Counted from the stretch's first letter, positions 34,889-47,110 are shown. The stretch: DNA of 64,000 nt from Hibiscus mutabilis (GCA_019671005.1 CM033719.1:24726750-24790749); one strand, 5' to 3'. Notes: a model not told the origin generated them from the sequence alone. Program-made: numbers and translations.

Positions 34889-37225
34889 ATGGTGACTACA
34901 AGTAAGCATCAGGGGCCGAAAGTCATCCCGAGAACTGAGGTGCCAGCGGGCGCAGGTACTTCGGCGCAACATGGCACGAGAGTGGCCGCATAGTGGGGTA
35001 ATACCATAGACCCCGATAGGTTTGAGAAGCTAAAAGTCGCGGTGGCGGCCCTGAGGGCTCATATGGTGACCAGTGAACGAGTTCGAGTGATTGAATTTTC
35101 TCATTAGGAGTTGGCTCACATGGTGAAACACCTCACTGATGAGACAAATGAGGCAATGAGTACTCTGAAGTATGAGATAGAGGAGCTTAAGGCTAAAATT
35201 AATTTGATTGAAGTGGTTGTAGGAAATTCGGTGACCGTGGATAGGGGCCAGAGGAATAGGGTATCTGAGCCTCAATGGTATGAGGGGAACGTGGATTCCA
35301 AAGAGCTTGAAAATTTCATGTTTGATATTGAACAATACTTTCGGGCTACTCGCACCACTATAGAGGAAGACAAAGTCTCGATGGCTTCTATGTACTTGAC
35401 AGGGGATGCCAAATTGTGGTGGAGGTCCAAGTTCACAAATGGCGTGTGTTCTATTAAAAGTTGGGACGAGCTGAAATGAGAATTAATAGCTACCTTCTTC
35501 CTAGAGAATGTGGAGTATAATGCTCGAAAGAAGTTGAGGGATTTGACCCATACTGGATTATTCGTGATTATGTGAGAGAGTTTGCGACATTGATGCTGGA
35601 TATCAAGGACATGTCTGAGAAAGAGAAGATGTTTTCTTTCCTTGAGGGTTTAAAGCCATGGGATAGAACTGATATTCAAAGACAGATGGTGCAGGATGTA
35701 GTCGCTACCATGGTGGCTACCGAACGGCTTAACGATTACAGTGATGGCTCAAACAAACGCAAGACCCCAACTAGTGGGAGCAATAATCATGCAGGTAATG
35801 GGAGTAAGACGGCTAGATGAGAGAGGTCAATAACTTAGGGAGCTGGGAGAGGACTTCCAAATAAGGAACCGGTGCAAAATAGAGGGAATGATGGCTTTAT
35901 GCCGAGGAATGGACAAAATAGGCTACCCCTAGCATGCTTCCTATGTAAAGGGCCTCATCGCGTGGCTGAGTGCCCACATAGGGGTGCATTGAGTGCTTTG
36001 GAACTTTCACGGCCTGAGGACACGCACCCTAACCCACCTACAGAGAATAGTGAGACCGATTTGGCCAGGATTGGGTCCATTCATTTTTTGAATGCATTAC
36101 AATCTCAATTGGACAACATAAAGAAGGAACCGGGAAAGGGCTTGATGTACGTGGACTTGGTGATAAATGGGAAGACGACCAGGGCTCTAATTGACATGGG
36201 AGCAACAAATACCTTTATCTCACCTGAAGAATTTAAGAGATGCGGTTTAACAATTACTAGAGATGTGGAACGGATGAAAGTAGTTAATTCTGCTGCCGCC
36301 GTAATTTGTGGAAGTATTAAGAGGGTGAAGGCCAAGCTTGGGTCATGGGAGGGAAACGTGGATCTCACTATTTCTCCTATGGACTATTTTGATGTTGTGT
36401 TAAGGTTAGATTTCATGACAAAAGCCCAGGCCATCCCCGTCCCTGCTGCGAGCTGCATGTTGTTTCTAGGGGATTGCCCGGGGCTGGTGTCCGCTACCAT
36501 TCTACCAAGAAGTGGAAAGATGTTGTCAGCAATGCAATTTAAGAAAGGGGTGAAGAAGAGGGAACCTTCTTTTGTCGTGTTACTTATTCTACATGGGGAG
36601 TCAACCCTTGAAGGTATACCAAATGGGATTCTGAGAGTGTTGGAGGACTATAAAGATGTCATGCCAGACTAGTTGCTAGAAAGGCTCCCTCCTAGAAGGG
36701 CGGTGGATCATGGGATTGAACGGGTCCCCGGTGCCAAACCTCATGCGAGATATCCGTACCGTATGTCCCATCTTGAATTAGCTGAATTGAAGAAACAACT
36801 AGATGAATTGCTAAAAGTTGGGTTTATTCGACCGTCTAAAGTGCCATTTGGGGCGCCCGTGTTGTTCCAGAAGAAACATGATGTGAGCTTGAGATTGTGT
36901 GTTGATTATGGAGCCTTGAATAAGGTGACTGTCCGGAACAAGTATCCCATCCCCTTAATTACAGACTTGTTCGACTAGCTAAGTGGCGCTAAATATTTTA
37001 CAAAGCTAGATCTTCGATGAGGTATCATCAGGTAAGAGTGACCGAGAGAGATGAACCGAATACAACTTGTGTTACTTAGTATGGGGTATTTGAGTTTCTT
37101 GTGATGCCATTTGGGCTAACCAATGCGCCTGCAACCTTTCGTACCTTGATGAACTAGGTGTTCCATGATTTTCTGGACAAGATTGTGGTGATGTACTTGG
37201 ACGATATAATGGTATATAGTTCCTC
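34889..37225 (+). pseudogene. Decayed gag-pol of a Tekay/Del-like gypsy element
   Basis: Gag starts at ATG 34889 (MVTTSKHQGPK). In-frame stops interrupt it near 34991 and 35105, it stops at 35479 and shifts frame before 35572. A zinc knuckle CFLCKGPHRVAEC lies at about 35938-35976 and a protease motif IDMGATNTF near 36192, where DMGA replaces the usual DSGA. After another stop (36670-36672) the reverse transcriptase runs to 36978, then continues with more stops and a frameshift through YLDD near 37195. The sequence ends abruptly at about 37225. RNase H, integrase and chromodomain are missing. Chromovirus (Tekay/Del) assignment rests on RT wording such as PFGAPVLFQKKHD and MPFGLTNAPATF. Confidence 0.9.
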
Positions 37226-38030
37226 TTGCAAACAAATGTTCTATTGCATCTCAAATTGATTGTTTTGCAGGTAATTATAATTTTTGTTTACTCATATGCT
37301 GTAAGTTTTCTCATAAGTTGGATCAATTCTCTTCTTGTGTGCAGAGAGGGGCTCCACTGTTTTTAGAGAAAAACTACGAGAACAAGTCGAGGAATGACTT
37401 GAGTTTTACGAAAAAGGTGTTGCACCTCGAAAAAAACATTGATGTTATGAAGTCTGCAATTGAAAGTACTCAAAACAAAGGTAGACAGAGCTGTGAATCC
37501 CTTTCTTTTTGTACAATTTCAAATGTATTTTGTCCCATTTTAAGATGTTATGTAGAACTAAGACGGTAATGCGATACATTGCACCTTAGCCCTTGGAAAA
37601 TTTGATGTCAGTTGAGCTCAGCTTCTACTGAAACTGCTGATTATTTTGCTGCAGTTGACCGGCTTTGGAAAGTAAGATTTCCATTTAAAGTTCTTATCTG
37701 TTACAATGTTTTATGCAGATGCAGAAATGGAAGAAGCCCCACTTGTTGAGGCTTCCGCAAAAAAAAGCAAGAAAAAGAAATCGAAACCTGAAGACGCACC
37801 GGTTGCGGCTACAAATGGAGATGATTCAGAGGATGCTAAATTGGAGAAGAAAAAGAAAAAAAAAGAAACGAAAGATAGAGCAAGAGCAGGATCACGGAGC
37901 GGATAAGACAAACGGCATTAATGCGGATGTCACGGAGCAAGATGGAACAACCAAGAAGAAGAAAAAGAAGAGCAAAGTTGAAGCAACTGCCGCAAGTGAA
38001 ACTAAAAAGAAAAAGAAGTCCAAGGAGTGA
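37226..38030 (+). pseudogene. NOP56: 3' fragment of NOP56 (box C/D snoRNP protein)
   Basis: NOP56 is a nucleolar core protein of box C/D snoRNPs. Here only the 3' part is present, with introns kept. The fragment's exon 1 (to 37270) reads LANKCSIASQIDCFA, where R is usual for Q. Exon 2 (37345-37480) reads TVFREKLREQVEE, then a stop (TGA where CGA is expected), then LEFYEKGVAPR, then a one-base A insertion before NIDVMKSAIES. Exon 3 (37719-38030) is the Lys-rich tail (AEMEEAPLVEASAKKSKKKK) with a further frameshift in an A-rich run near 37860-37880. Introns 37271-37344 and 37481-37718 have GT-AG ends, so this is a genomic copy, not a retrocopy. It cannot code. It abuts a broken reverse transcriptase. 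The call rests on memory of the plant NOP56 C-terminus. Confidence 0.83.
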
Positions 38031-38159
38031 ATTCATCACTGTTGTTCTCAATTTCGTGTAATGGCATACTAATGGTGGTTTTTTAAGTGGTGTTGTAGGA
38101 ATATGGTTTTTTGCTTATCTTTTTGTCAAACATTTTTTTTCACAAATGAACAACTTTAG

Positions 38160-38243
38160 GTGATGGATTATTGCTCGAGAAAGGGAATAGTTGCGGAGCT
38201 TGATGCAGAAAAGTTCCTGGAAGAGGTTCAGAAGGTACTTTGA
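38160..38243 (+). pseudogene. Terminal-exon fragment of an adenylate kinase
   Basis: After an AG acceptor at 38158-38159 a 28-codon frame reads VMDYCSRKGIVAEL, then DAEKFLEEVQKVL and TGA. It resembles the C-terminus of plant cytosolic/mitochondrial adenylate kinases (VIDYYSKKGIVAEL...AEKPP...EVQKAL), with several residues of the PPKEVT stretch lost. No other adenylate kinase exon was found nearby. It follows the NOP56 fragment by 130 bp on the same strand. The copia element inserted 62 bp beyond its stop. A short match, so the call is moderate. Confidence 0.62.
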
Positions 38244-38305
38244 CGATGTTAGTTCTTTTAACCTAGAAACTGAAATTTTGAGGTTTTGTTCATGCTCATC
38301 ATTGG

Positions 38306-38554
38306 TGTAGATAATTTTGATATGGGAGAAATACAATGTTTATTTCTCATAAAAATGAAATTCTCTGTTCTGTACAGCAATGTTAATCCAATGTTAAATA
38401 GGCAGTGATACAATGGGTAAAAGATACCTATTGGAATTAAATTACTAGAGTCCTAGTTAAGATAAATCTTATCGGATAAGACAGATCTAATCTCTATTTG
38501 AATAGATTACACACTTAAATAAAAACTCTATTATTCTATCGTACATAATCTACA
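38306..38554 (-). repeat. 3' LTR of the copia element
   Basis: 249 bp, close to the right LTR with scattered substitutions and one-base indels, which indicates an insertion of moderate age. Confidence 0.93.
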
Positions 38555-38646
38555 CTCCCCTTCATTCTGGTGAATATATGTTGTATATTCCCAGCTTGGA
38601 TATAAGTTTATCAAAGTTACTTCTTGGAAGAGCTTTAGTGAGTACA

Positions 38647-41600
38647 TCAGCTAGTTGCATTTGGGTTACTTCTTGGAAGAGCTTTAGTGAGTACACCAGC
38701 TAGTTGTATCTGGGTAGGAACGTAACTTAGTTTGACAACACCACTGCTAACTTTCTCTGAGATGAAGTGTTTGTCAATTTCCACATGCTTTGTTCTGTCA
38801 TGATGGACATGATTTTTTGCAATTCTGATGGCATATTGGCTGTAAATTTGTACTTTGAACCCCTCATTTGATTCAACTTTCAATTCCTTTAGTAGCCTCT
38901 AGATCCACATGCCTTCACAGATCCCAAGTGCAAGTGCTCGAAATTCAGCTTTAACACTGCTTCTTGAGACAACATTTTGTTTCTTGCTTCTCCATGTTAC
39001 AAGATTGCCCCGCACATAAGAACAATAACCACTAGTTGATTTCTTTCTGTCAATTCACCAGCCCAACTTGCATTAGTATAAATCTCCACTTCTCGGTTCA
39101 TGCTCTTTTTTAAAAATTAATCCATGACCAAGAGTCATCTTTAGGTACCTTAGACTTCTGTTGACAACTTCAAAATGTTCTTCTCTAGGATCCATCATAT
39201 GCTGACCAACCATGCCAACTAAGAAGGCAATGTCTGGTCGAGTAAGAGATAGATAAATCAGCTTCCCAACTAGTCTCTGATATTGCCCTTTGTCAACTAG
39301 TTTTCCCATTTCATCCTTCCTTAGCTTAAGGTTGGAATCCATAAGTGTATCAGCTGGCTTGCACCCAAACATTCCAGTTTCAGCAAGCAAATCCAGGATG
39401 TATTTTCTTTGAGAGATTACTATTCTGAGTTTGGATCTTGCAACCTCCATCCCTAGAAAATACTTAAGTGATCCAACGTCCTTGGTTTCAAAATCTGCAG
39501 CAAGTAAACTCTTTAGTTTGTTGATTTCTGATGTATCATCACCTGTGATGATGATTTCATCAACATAGACTATAAGAATGATCTTCTTCTTTTCTGGAGA
39601 AATTTTTAAAAACATTGTATGATCAGACTGACACTGAGTATACCTATACTTGATCACAACCGTAGCAAACCTATTAAACCATGCTCTAGACGACTGTTTT
39701 AAGCCATATAATGACTTTTCTAGTTTGCAGACCTTGCTCTCATTAGATTCATTTTATAATCCTGGAGGAATCTCCATGTAAACATCATCCTCAAGGTTCC
39801 CATTTAGGAAGGCATTTTTTTATGTCTAGTTGATGTAGCGGCCAATCTTTATTTGCTGCCAATGATAGAAGAACACGAACGGTATTTAGTTTATCCACTG
39901 GTGCAAAGGTTTCCTCGTAGTTAATGTCGTAGGATTGAGTGAATCCTTTAGCTACCAGCCTTGCTTTGAGCCTTTCAACATTTCCATCAGCCTTATATTT
40001 CATTGTGGACAACCATTACAGCCCACTATCATTTTTCTAGGAGGTAATTCTGTGAGAACCCATGTTCCATTATTTTCTAGTGCCTTGATTTCTTCTTCAA
40101 CGGCTTTTTTCTATTCTGGACTTTCCATTGTATGGTGCTGGTAATTTTTATTTTGTCAAGTGAAGCTGTGAAAGCTTTAAAACCAGGCAGCAACTTCCAT
40201 ATGCTATGTACTTCTCAATAGGATGGCTGGTGCATTTTCTAACTCCCTTCCTCTGTGCAATAGGTAACTCATAGTTATCAATAAAAGGAATGAGAAGTTC
40301 ACTGGAATGAGGGTCTATACCTGTGTTAATTTCTGTGGTAGTAGGAACTAGTTCAGGTTCTTGACATGTTCTAAGATGCGTAATGTCCTCTTGGTGTGTA
40401 TTAGGACGCCCCTTCTTTATATAGACACGAAGCTCAGGATTTTCCAGTTGTGCTCTTGAAGGAGTTTGTGTTTTGGAGGGGGTTTAGCTGTGGAATGAGT
40501 TGTTATTTCTGGTGAAGGGCTAGCAGATTGTGGTATTGTTTTTGGTGAAGGGCTAGCTGTTTATGGTGAATAAGGAATTTCTCTGTTGGAGGTTTCAAGT
40601 TCCTTGTTTTGTGAAGGAAGGAAGATGAATGTGATAGGTTGAAAACTGTCCCAAAGATAAAATTCATTTGAATTCTCCCCCTAAATATCAGATTTGGGGA
40701 AATAAGGTTTGTGTTCAAAGAATTGGACATCCATAGAAGTATACATTTTTTGAGTTTCAGGGGAGTAACATTTTTATCCCTTCTTAGTAGGAGAGTAGCC
40801 AAGAAAGACACACTGAATGGATCGAGGATCAAGTTTGGTTCTAGACTGATTATGAATATGCACAAAAGCTTTACATCCAAACACTTTTAAAGGAATATCA
40901 GAGGAAAAATACCTAAGGTGGGGGAAATATTGGAGAATGATATCACGAGGTCTTTTAAAATTGATCACTCTACTAGGCATTCTATTAATGAGGTATGTCG
41001 CAGTAAGAAGAGCTTCCCTAAAAAATGTTTAGGAACATTGGTTGAAAACATAAGAGATCTTGTAACCTCTAATAAATGTCTATTTTTCCTTTCTGCCACC
41101 CCATTTTGTTGTGGTGTCTCAACACATGAACTTATATGAACTATACCCTTCTCTTGAAAAAAGAATCCTAATTGCTTGGTGAAGTACTCACTCCCATTAT
41201 CAGATTTGAGAATTTGGATTTTGCTTTGAAACTGATTTTCAATCATTGTGTAAAAGGTTTTGAAGATGTTCCCTGTTTCAGATTTGTCTCTCATTAAAAA
41301 GGTCCAAGTTGTCCTAGAGTGATCATTTATAAAAGAAATAAACGATCGAGAATTATTGATATTTTTAACCCTTGAAGGGCCCCATATGTCACTGTGAATA
41401 AGAGCAAAGTGATTTGAAGGTTTATAAGAAGTGCTAGGATATATGGTTCTAGTGTGTTTAGAAAGTTGGCACGTTTCACAAAAGAAAGAACTTGGGTTTT
41501 TATTAATGAATAATTTGGGAAACAACTTAGCAAGATAATTAAAATTTGGATGTCCCAAGCGAAAGTGCCATAACATTATATCATTTGAAGAAAGCTGAGA

Positions 41601-42068
41601 ATTAGAAGGGAATGCAGAAACAGATTTTGATACACAACTTGTGCGAGCTTGTCTTTGAGGAGAAGTTTTCCCTTTGAGTAGGTAGAGGCCACCACACATC
41701 TCAGCTCTGCCAAGCACCTTCCCTGAATTCTGTGCCTGAAATTCACACATATGAGAGTTAAATTTAGTGCAGCAACTCAAGTCTCTAGACAACTTGCCAA
41801 CAGATATAAGATTGCATGATAAGCGAGTGACATAAAGTACTGAAGATAAAATTAGATCTTGAGTTATTTGAATGTCCCCAATTCCTTCTATTTTGGAGAG
41901 AGAGCCATCGACAATCCTGACATTGGGGATATTTTCTGGTGGGATGAAGGTTGTGAACATTCTCACATCACCTGTCATATGATCTGACGCTCCAGAGTCT
42001 ACTATCCAATTTGAGAAGACATTACCCTGTTGAGCCATGAAGGTGTGTGAATCACCTAGGTTTGACAT
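38647..42068 (-). pseudogene. Broken copia pol (protease, integrase, RT, RNase H)
   Basis: In transcript order: 42068-40965 encodes the protease motif WIVDSGASDHMTG, the GAG-pre-integrase zinc finger (WHFRLGHP...CETCQLSK) and integrase (HSDIWGPS, SDNGSEYF, ETPQQNGVAERKNRHLLE). 40880-40503 is a shifted linker. 40012-39791 is the start of RT (KARLVAKGFTQ...YEETFAPV). 39657-39073 continues RT, where the catalytic YVDD reads YVDE. 38883-38647 is the end of RNase H (HVEIDKHFISEKV...VLTKAL). Stops and frameshifts separate the parts. About 30 gag codons (MTHNSSLEISLG...) lie in frame before a TAG at the protease start. It cannot make an active polyprotein. Confidence 0.9.
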
Positions 42069-42199
42069 CTACCAAAATAATTTTTGAATTGCTCCAAGAG
42101 TGTGAAGAGAGGGATTTCGGTCAGATCCTAAACTAATTTCTAATGAAGAATTGTGAGTCATTTTGGAATAGGTTTCGAAGGAACCTAGCTCTGATACTA

Positions 42200-42447
42200 T
42201 GTGGATAATTATGATATGGGAGAAATACAATGTTTATTTCTCATAAAAATGAAATTCTCTATTTTGTACAGCACTGTTAATCCTATGTTAAATAGGCAGT
42301 ATACAATGGGTAAAAGATACATATTGGAATTAGGTTACTCGAGTCCTAGTTAAGATTAATCTTATCAGATAAGACATATCTAATCTCTATTTGAATAGAT
42401 TACACACTTAAATAAAAACTCTATTATCCTATTGTACATAATCTACA
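42200..42447 (-). repeat. 5' LTR of the copia element
   Basis: 248 bp; adjoins the primer binding site on its left (minus-strand downstream) side. The sequence after 42452 continues that interrupted at 38300. Confidence 0.93.
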
Positions 42448-42452
42448 ATTGG

Positions 42453-42689
42453 TACGCATTCTGATACTTAGATCCATTATTATTGTTATTGTTTTGATTC
42501 CCGTCTCATGTCGGTTTCAAGCATCGATGATGATGCATGATGATACTATAATATATGTTGTCTACAAATTGTTTTTGGTTATTTATTTTGCAAATCAAAA
42601 TGTTTAGGTATGCTATTGAACCCCTTTGCAAATTCGGTTATTCAATTGGCTTTGAAGTACCCATGCTTGACACATATTCAGACACGGGT
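42453..42689. other. Host DNA between the copia and Tat-like elements
   Basis: It continues the locus holding the NOP56/adenylate kinase fragments. It holds the 'gacacatattcagacacgggtatgag' stretch into which the Tat-like element inserted. No exon was recognised. Confidence 0.45.
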
Positions 42690-42694
42690 ATGAG

Positions 42695-44701
42695 TGTAAT
42701 CACTCATTTTGTCCGGGTTTTAGTGTTATTAGTATTATTGTAATATTATTATTATTAATATAAAATAAAAAAATTAATGTAAAAAAAGGGAAAAAGAAGT
42801 GCTTGGAGCACATAGCTCCACGTCATCATTAAGCCCCCTAATGCCTATATAAAGGCATAAAATGGGGAGGCATTTCACGCAAAAAAAGAGGAGCCGGCAG
42901 TGGTGATAAGTGTTCAAAAGTACTAATTTTTCTTACCCTTTTTACTCATATTATTGTTAGACTTAGGCTCATATTAGTTGCATAATTAGCCATTCATGCA
43001 TTAATCCATGTTTCCTTCCACCGTTGAGCTTGATTACATAACTTGGTAGTTTTTGTGGGAAAAGATGCTGCTTTGGTGTGTTTTGTGTGTATGTGCAGGA
43101 TCACTTGCCAAAGCAAGGCTAGAGCTAGTTGCCAGGGCAATGCATGAAGGAGATGCCGAGCTAGTTGCTAGGGCAATGCATGAAGGAGACGCCGAGCCAG
43201 TTTCCAGGGCAATTGTCGACAAAGAGCAAAGGTGATATGGTAGTCGAAATTGATGACTAGACAAGCCCAAGATGACGTGGAGCAAAGCTAAATCCCAAAG
43301 GAATTTGATTTCCATGAAGAGATTAAAGAAGAATTAAATTCCAAGAAGATAGGAGAAGTTCTAGTAGGAATATAATTATAATAAAGAATTATATTCTTTA
43401 AAGATAATTTAATTCCAACTTAACTTCCTCCTCAAATAAGGACTTTGACCTAACCCTATAAATAAGAAGCCATATCGTCAACTTCCAAGGGAGAGCAAGA
43501 GAGGGGAATTTCGACAACTCCAAGCAGGGCAATAGGAGAGAATTTTCGACAAGCATCTAGAGCAAGGGGATTTCGACAAGCTTACTTCTTCATGTTTTTC
43601 TTTCTTGTTCGATTGGGTTCATGATAGGGATTATTTATCTTGTGATTCTTTGGAACCTAGCCATGAACTAAATCTATTTGGCTATGGTTATTGTGTTTTA
43701 TGGTTGTGAGAAACTATTGGATTTTGTTTAGGTAATAAGAGTTTGCACTTTTCTATTCAAGGTTTATTCATTCTTGGTTCTTATTCTTGTTTGCGAGTGA
43801 ATTGGGAGAGGATCTCGTAACTTCATCCATTTATCTAATATCGGGAGAGTTAGATTCAATAAACGAATGAATATGATCTTTATTCAATCTATTGATGGTG
43901 AAGATTAATCCGGCTTAGGAATAAGTCAAGAATTTCAACGGCTAATAGGAGTGCAAGATTGGTTGTTATTCACCCTTGATTCACGCAGGGATGTATTATC
44001 AAGGCATGCACAAGTAGCTAGAGTTTCGACTTAGGGATAAGAAGAAACCATTGAAGAACGCTCTGCCGAACCTTGAAGGTTGCTACCCAGACGCCCAAGT
44101 AGTTGCCCAACTAGTCGCCCAGGCAACCGTCGATTAGTTGCCAAGGCAAACCCGTTGTGCAAGTTGCCACGGCAATTGAGTTGCCCGTGCACTCTTTTAC
44201 CAAGACGATCCAATCGGCTATCACACCTCAACTCACGATAACCTGGCCTATATCTCTCTCATTTGATCTCATTTATTCTTTTACTTTATTGCCTTCTAGT
44301 TTAGTTATTAGTTAAACTCCTATATCTCTCGCAGTGATGGTGGTCTATCAGTTTACTCTCAAATAACGTGGCCCTTAAAATTTACTCGCACTTATAACCG
44401 AATTTTAATTTAATCGTCACTTTAATCTGGAAAGTCTAATATTAATAAAGAGGTAATTATTAAAGTACCAATTTTGGGCGGTGTGGGGTGCTAATCCTTC
44501 CCCATCCGTAATCGACTCCCGAACCCAACATTTTTAAAATCCCTGGTTTTATGGTGTCCGGCCTACCTAAGTGGCCGATGGCGTCTCCATTTTTGAAATA
44601 GAATACGGTTTTTCTAAAACCCCACGAAATACATTTGAATAAGCGAGAGACCCCAAATACCCTTAAAACCTCATTTTTTTAGCGTGAAAAAGATCGCTAC
44701 A
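42695..44701 (+). repeat. 5' LTR, 2.0 kb, with replaced central block
   Basis: Matches the 3' LTR from 42695 to 42903 and from 44331 to 44701 but differs completely between (42904-44330, 1427 bp, against 53078-53565, 488 bp). A TATA box (tatataaag, 42846) lies in the shared part; the replacement has another TATA-like motif (ctataaataag, 43457) and about 2.5 copies of a 36-bp repeat (gccagggcaatgcatgaagg, 43115-43215). No target duplication flanks the differing block. Confidence 0.88.
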
Positions 44702-44703
44702 GA

Positions 44704-44721
44704 TGGCGACTCTGCTGGGGA
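44704..44721 (+). other. Primer binding site of the Tat-like element
   Basis: TGGCGACTCTGCTGGGGA begins two bases after the LTR end. The complementary tRNA has not been identified; a TGGCG... site fits a tRNA ending CGCCA. Confidence 0.75.
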
Positions 44722-45469
44722 CTTTTTTTGTTTTTCAAAAACAAATGAGAGTCAAGCTTTTTTAAAATAATTATCGATTTACTAAAATCGAAAGTTTCAA
44801 ATTAAAGTGACTATTAAATTAGCATTCGGTTATAATTGTACATTTATTTTAAAACATTTAAAATTTGGCATATAAACTCGTCTTTTTAAGCGGGGGAAAA
44901 CGCTAATGCTTTCGTGAGGATATTGTTCCTCCGTATGAGCCTAGCAAGTACCTTCGGGGCTCGAGTGCCTTATGCTTTCGTAAGGATATCGTTCCTTCGT
45001 ATGGGCATAAGCAAATAGATCCCCCTGAATTAAACCCGGTTGAAAGGAGCCTATAATGGGTGATGATCGGGGTCATTGCTACTCTTAGTAGGGGACATTA
45101 AGGACAATTCGGGTACCTCTTAGCACCAAAACTGCATGTAGAGAATATAGAAAGCCCACCCTTTAGAGCCATGCGGATAACCTAGGTGTTTTTAGACGGG
45201 ATGTACATAGAGTTGTTTTTGTGTTTACCTTATTTAATTTGCCCTTTTTATTTATGTATCTATTGATTTTATTCGGTACTAACTCATTTCTTTTTTTGTT
45301 TTATTTTAGTTTTACTTTACACATACTTTTGTTATATTAGCATTACATGACATAAAGGTGTTGGGTCAAGTGGTTTGCCCGATCAGAAATCTTTCATCAT
45401 AGATAAAAAGGTATCTCAAGAACAACCGTCAGACATTGGTCAAAAGTCAACCAGTGGGCCCAAGGTAAC

Positions 45470-46242
45470 AGTTTGCCGAGTGAGCGATAATGCTAGGATA
45501 TACATACAAGAGCCTACAATAGAATGACCTATGAGAGCTTAAAGAGATTTGGGAAGGATGGGATCGACGACTACAAAACCTATATTTTGATACTTATGGC
45601 GACATAGCACATTTAATGTATGTCCGGGTTAATCAGCCTTTGCGTCGAGCCATCTCTCAGTTCTGGAACCCTGCTTTTTGCTGCTTTATTTTCAACGGAC
45701 ATGACATGATACCCACGGTAGAAGAGTACACAGCCTTGCTCAACAAGAAAAATGTTCAAAAAGATTGGATCTATACGAATCCGTCAAGGAACTAGAATTA
45801 TCCATTTAAGTTCAAAACCTTTGCTAGGATGAGTGACGATTGGGTCAACGACCTGATTCAGAGTCGAAGAAACAGCCTAGCTTGTGCATGGGAGTGTATC
45901 CGAGACATCATACCCGCACACCCGGGTGAGGCGATAAAGATGGATGTGTTCTTTTTAGGAATATAGGGCTTGATCATCTTCTCGAGGGTTCTTGAAAACA
46001 TCGACATAACTATTTTGGATATGTTTGAATGCATGAAGCGGAAGGCAAACCAGGTACCAACGATTTTAACTAAGACTTTTATTTCCTTGGGTGCAACCCA
46101 AAAACATGTAGAGTGGCATATCTGTAGAAGTCTTCTTTTCTGGCTCCAGAATCTGGACCCTTTAATTCCTATGAAAGTTGTTCGAAATGGTGATTACCAG
46201 CGGAATCAACGCCTTTATTTTCATTCATTTTGCATGTCATGA
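45470..46242 (+). pseudogene. Broken DUF7745-like N-terminal gag domain
   Basis: Across shifting frames one can read FGDIAHLMYVRVNQPLRRAI, then FWNPAFCCFIF and IPTVEEYTALL (about 45595-45745), and then LIIFSRVLENIDITILDMFE...VPTILTKTF (from about 45970). This layout matches the DUF7745 domain often annotated in cotton and cacao Tat-type elements (from memory). Stops (for example near 45793 and 45964) and frameshifts break it. It is a retroelement relic, not a host gene. Confidence 0.7.
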
Positions 46243-46699
46243 CATGGTGTTGATTTAAGAATAGTTTATTTAAAAGGTTTTCCAAAATAGAAAAAATTTT
46301 TGCTTTGCCAAAAATGATAATATTACAGTATCAAGTTAGGCCGAGCAAAGAACAATCGAGACAGAAGACAGTCCGATAGTAAGGCAGGTGCGACGCAAAG
46401 GATCCAGTAAGGACTACGGAACACTAATTTTAAAATCTTCACATTTAACCCATTGTAAAAATCTCAAAGATTTTAATTTAACTTCTTCAAAAAAATTTGA
46501 AAATATTATTATTGTGTTTTGAATTCTTTTCCCTCCTAAAACTTTCAAAAAGAAACCCTAAAAGTTTCATTTTTTAAGTAAGTTAAAACTTTTTGATAAT
46601 AAAAAAGGGGAAATCTTTAAACCAAATGAACTTTGAGAATTTTAATGTAAACCCAAAAGTTTTAAAGACTTTAAGTAATCCCACTTTAGGACCGCCAGG

Positions 46700-47110
46700 A
46701 TCCAACCCTTTTTAGACGCATTATTCGAAGATCAGTTTGTTTGCACCCAGATCAACCGAAGAAGAAATTATTGTCTGCATTATGCCTACACTTGCCAATG
46801 TTTTTTTAGAAGCCAAAGCATGAAGATCATGACGTCACAAGTCTATTGAGTAGCATAAGAGGAGAAGACGAGGTCACCCATCATCCTGAAGACGATGTCG
46901 AGAGAAATTCTTGTCTGCATTATGCCTACACTTGTCAATGTTTTTTTAGAACCAAAGCATGAAGATCATGATGTCACAAGTCTATGGAGTAGCATAAGAG
47001 GAGAAGACGAGGTCACCCATCATCTTGAAGACGATGTCGAGACGTGGAGCATGAGCTTTGCCTCCCGAAGTCGAGATCTCCAGAAGAAAGCTATTTGTTA
47101 CCTGTAATTT
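46700..47110 (+). repeat. ~130-bp direct duplication
   Basis: The sequence from 46771 (ttgtctgcattatgcctaca, through 'gaagatcatga' and 'gtctattgagtagcataagagg') is repeated from 46909 with few changes; the offset is about 138 bp. It lies inside the dead gag region. Confidence 0.85.

Larger units (their letters stand above)
38306..42447 (-). mobile_element. Ty1/copia retrotransposon, TSD ATTGG, gag deleted
   Basis: Two LTRs (38306-38554, 42200-42447) of about 249 bp, TGTAGATAAT...ATAATCTACA, are flanked by a perfect target duplication ATTGG (38301-38305, 42448-42452). On the minus strand the primer binding site TAGTATCAGAGC adjoins the right LTR and a purine tract (GAATGAAGGGGAG) adjoins the left LTR. 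At 4.14 kb it is short. Only about 130 bp lie between the primer binding site and the protease, so gag is missing except for about 30 codons. Confidence 0.95.

Noticed and set aside
37711..38051. Minus-strand Phe/Leu/Ser-rich frames opposite the NOP56 tail
   Set aside because: Shadows of the lysine-rich NOP56 exon on the other strand.
42904..44330. A simple solo-LTR insertion (TGATAAGTG...TCTCGCA) inside the 5' LTR
   Set aside because: No 5-bp target duplication flanks it, and the 3' LTR has 488 bp of different sequence at the same place, so it is a replacement, not an insertion.
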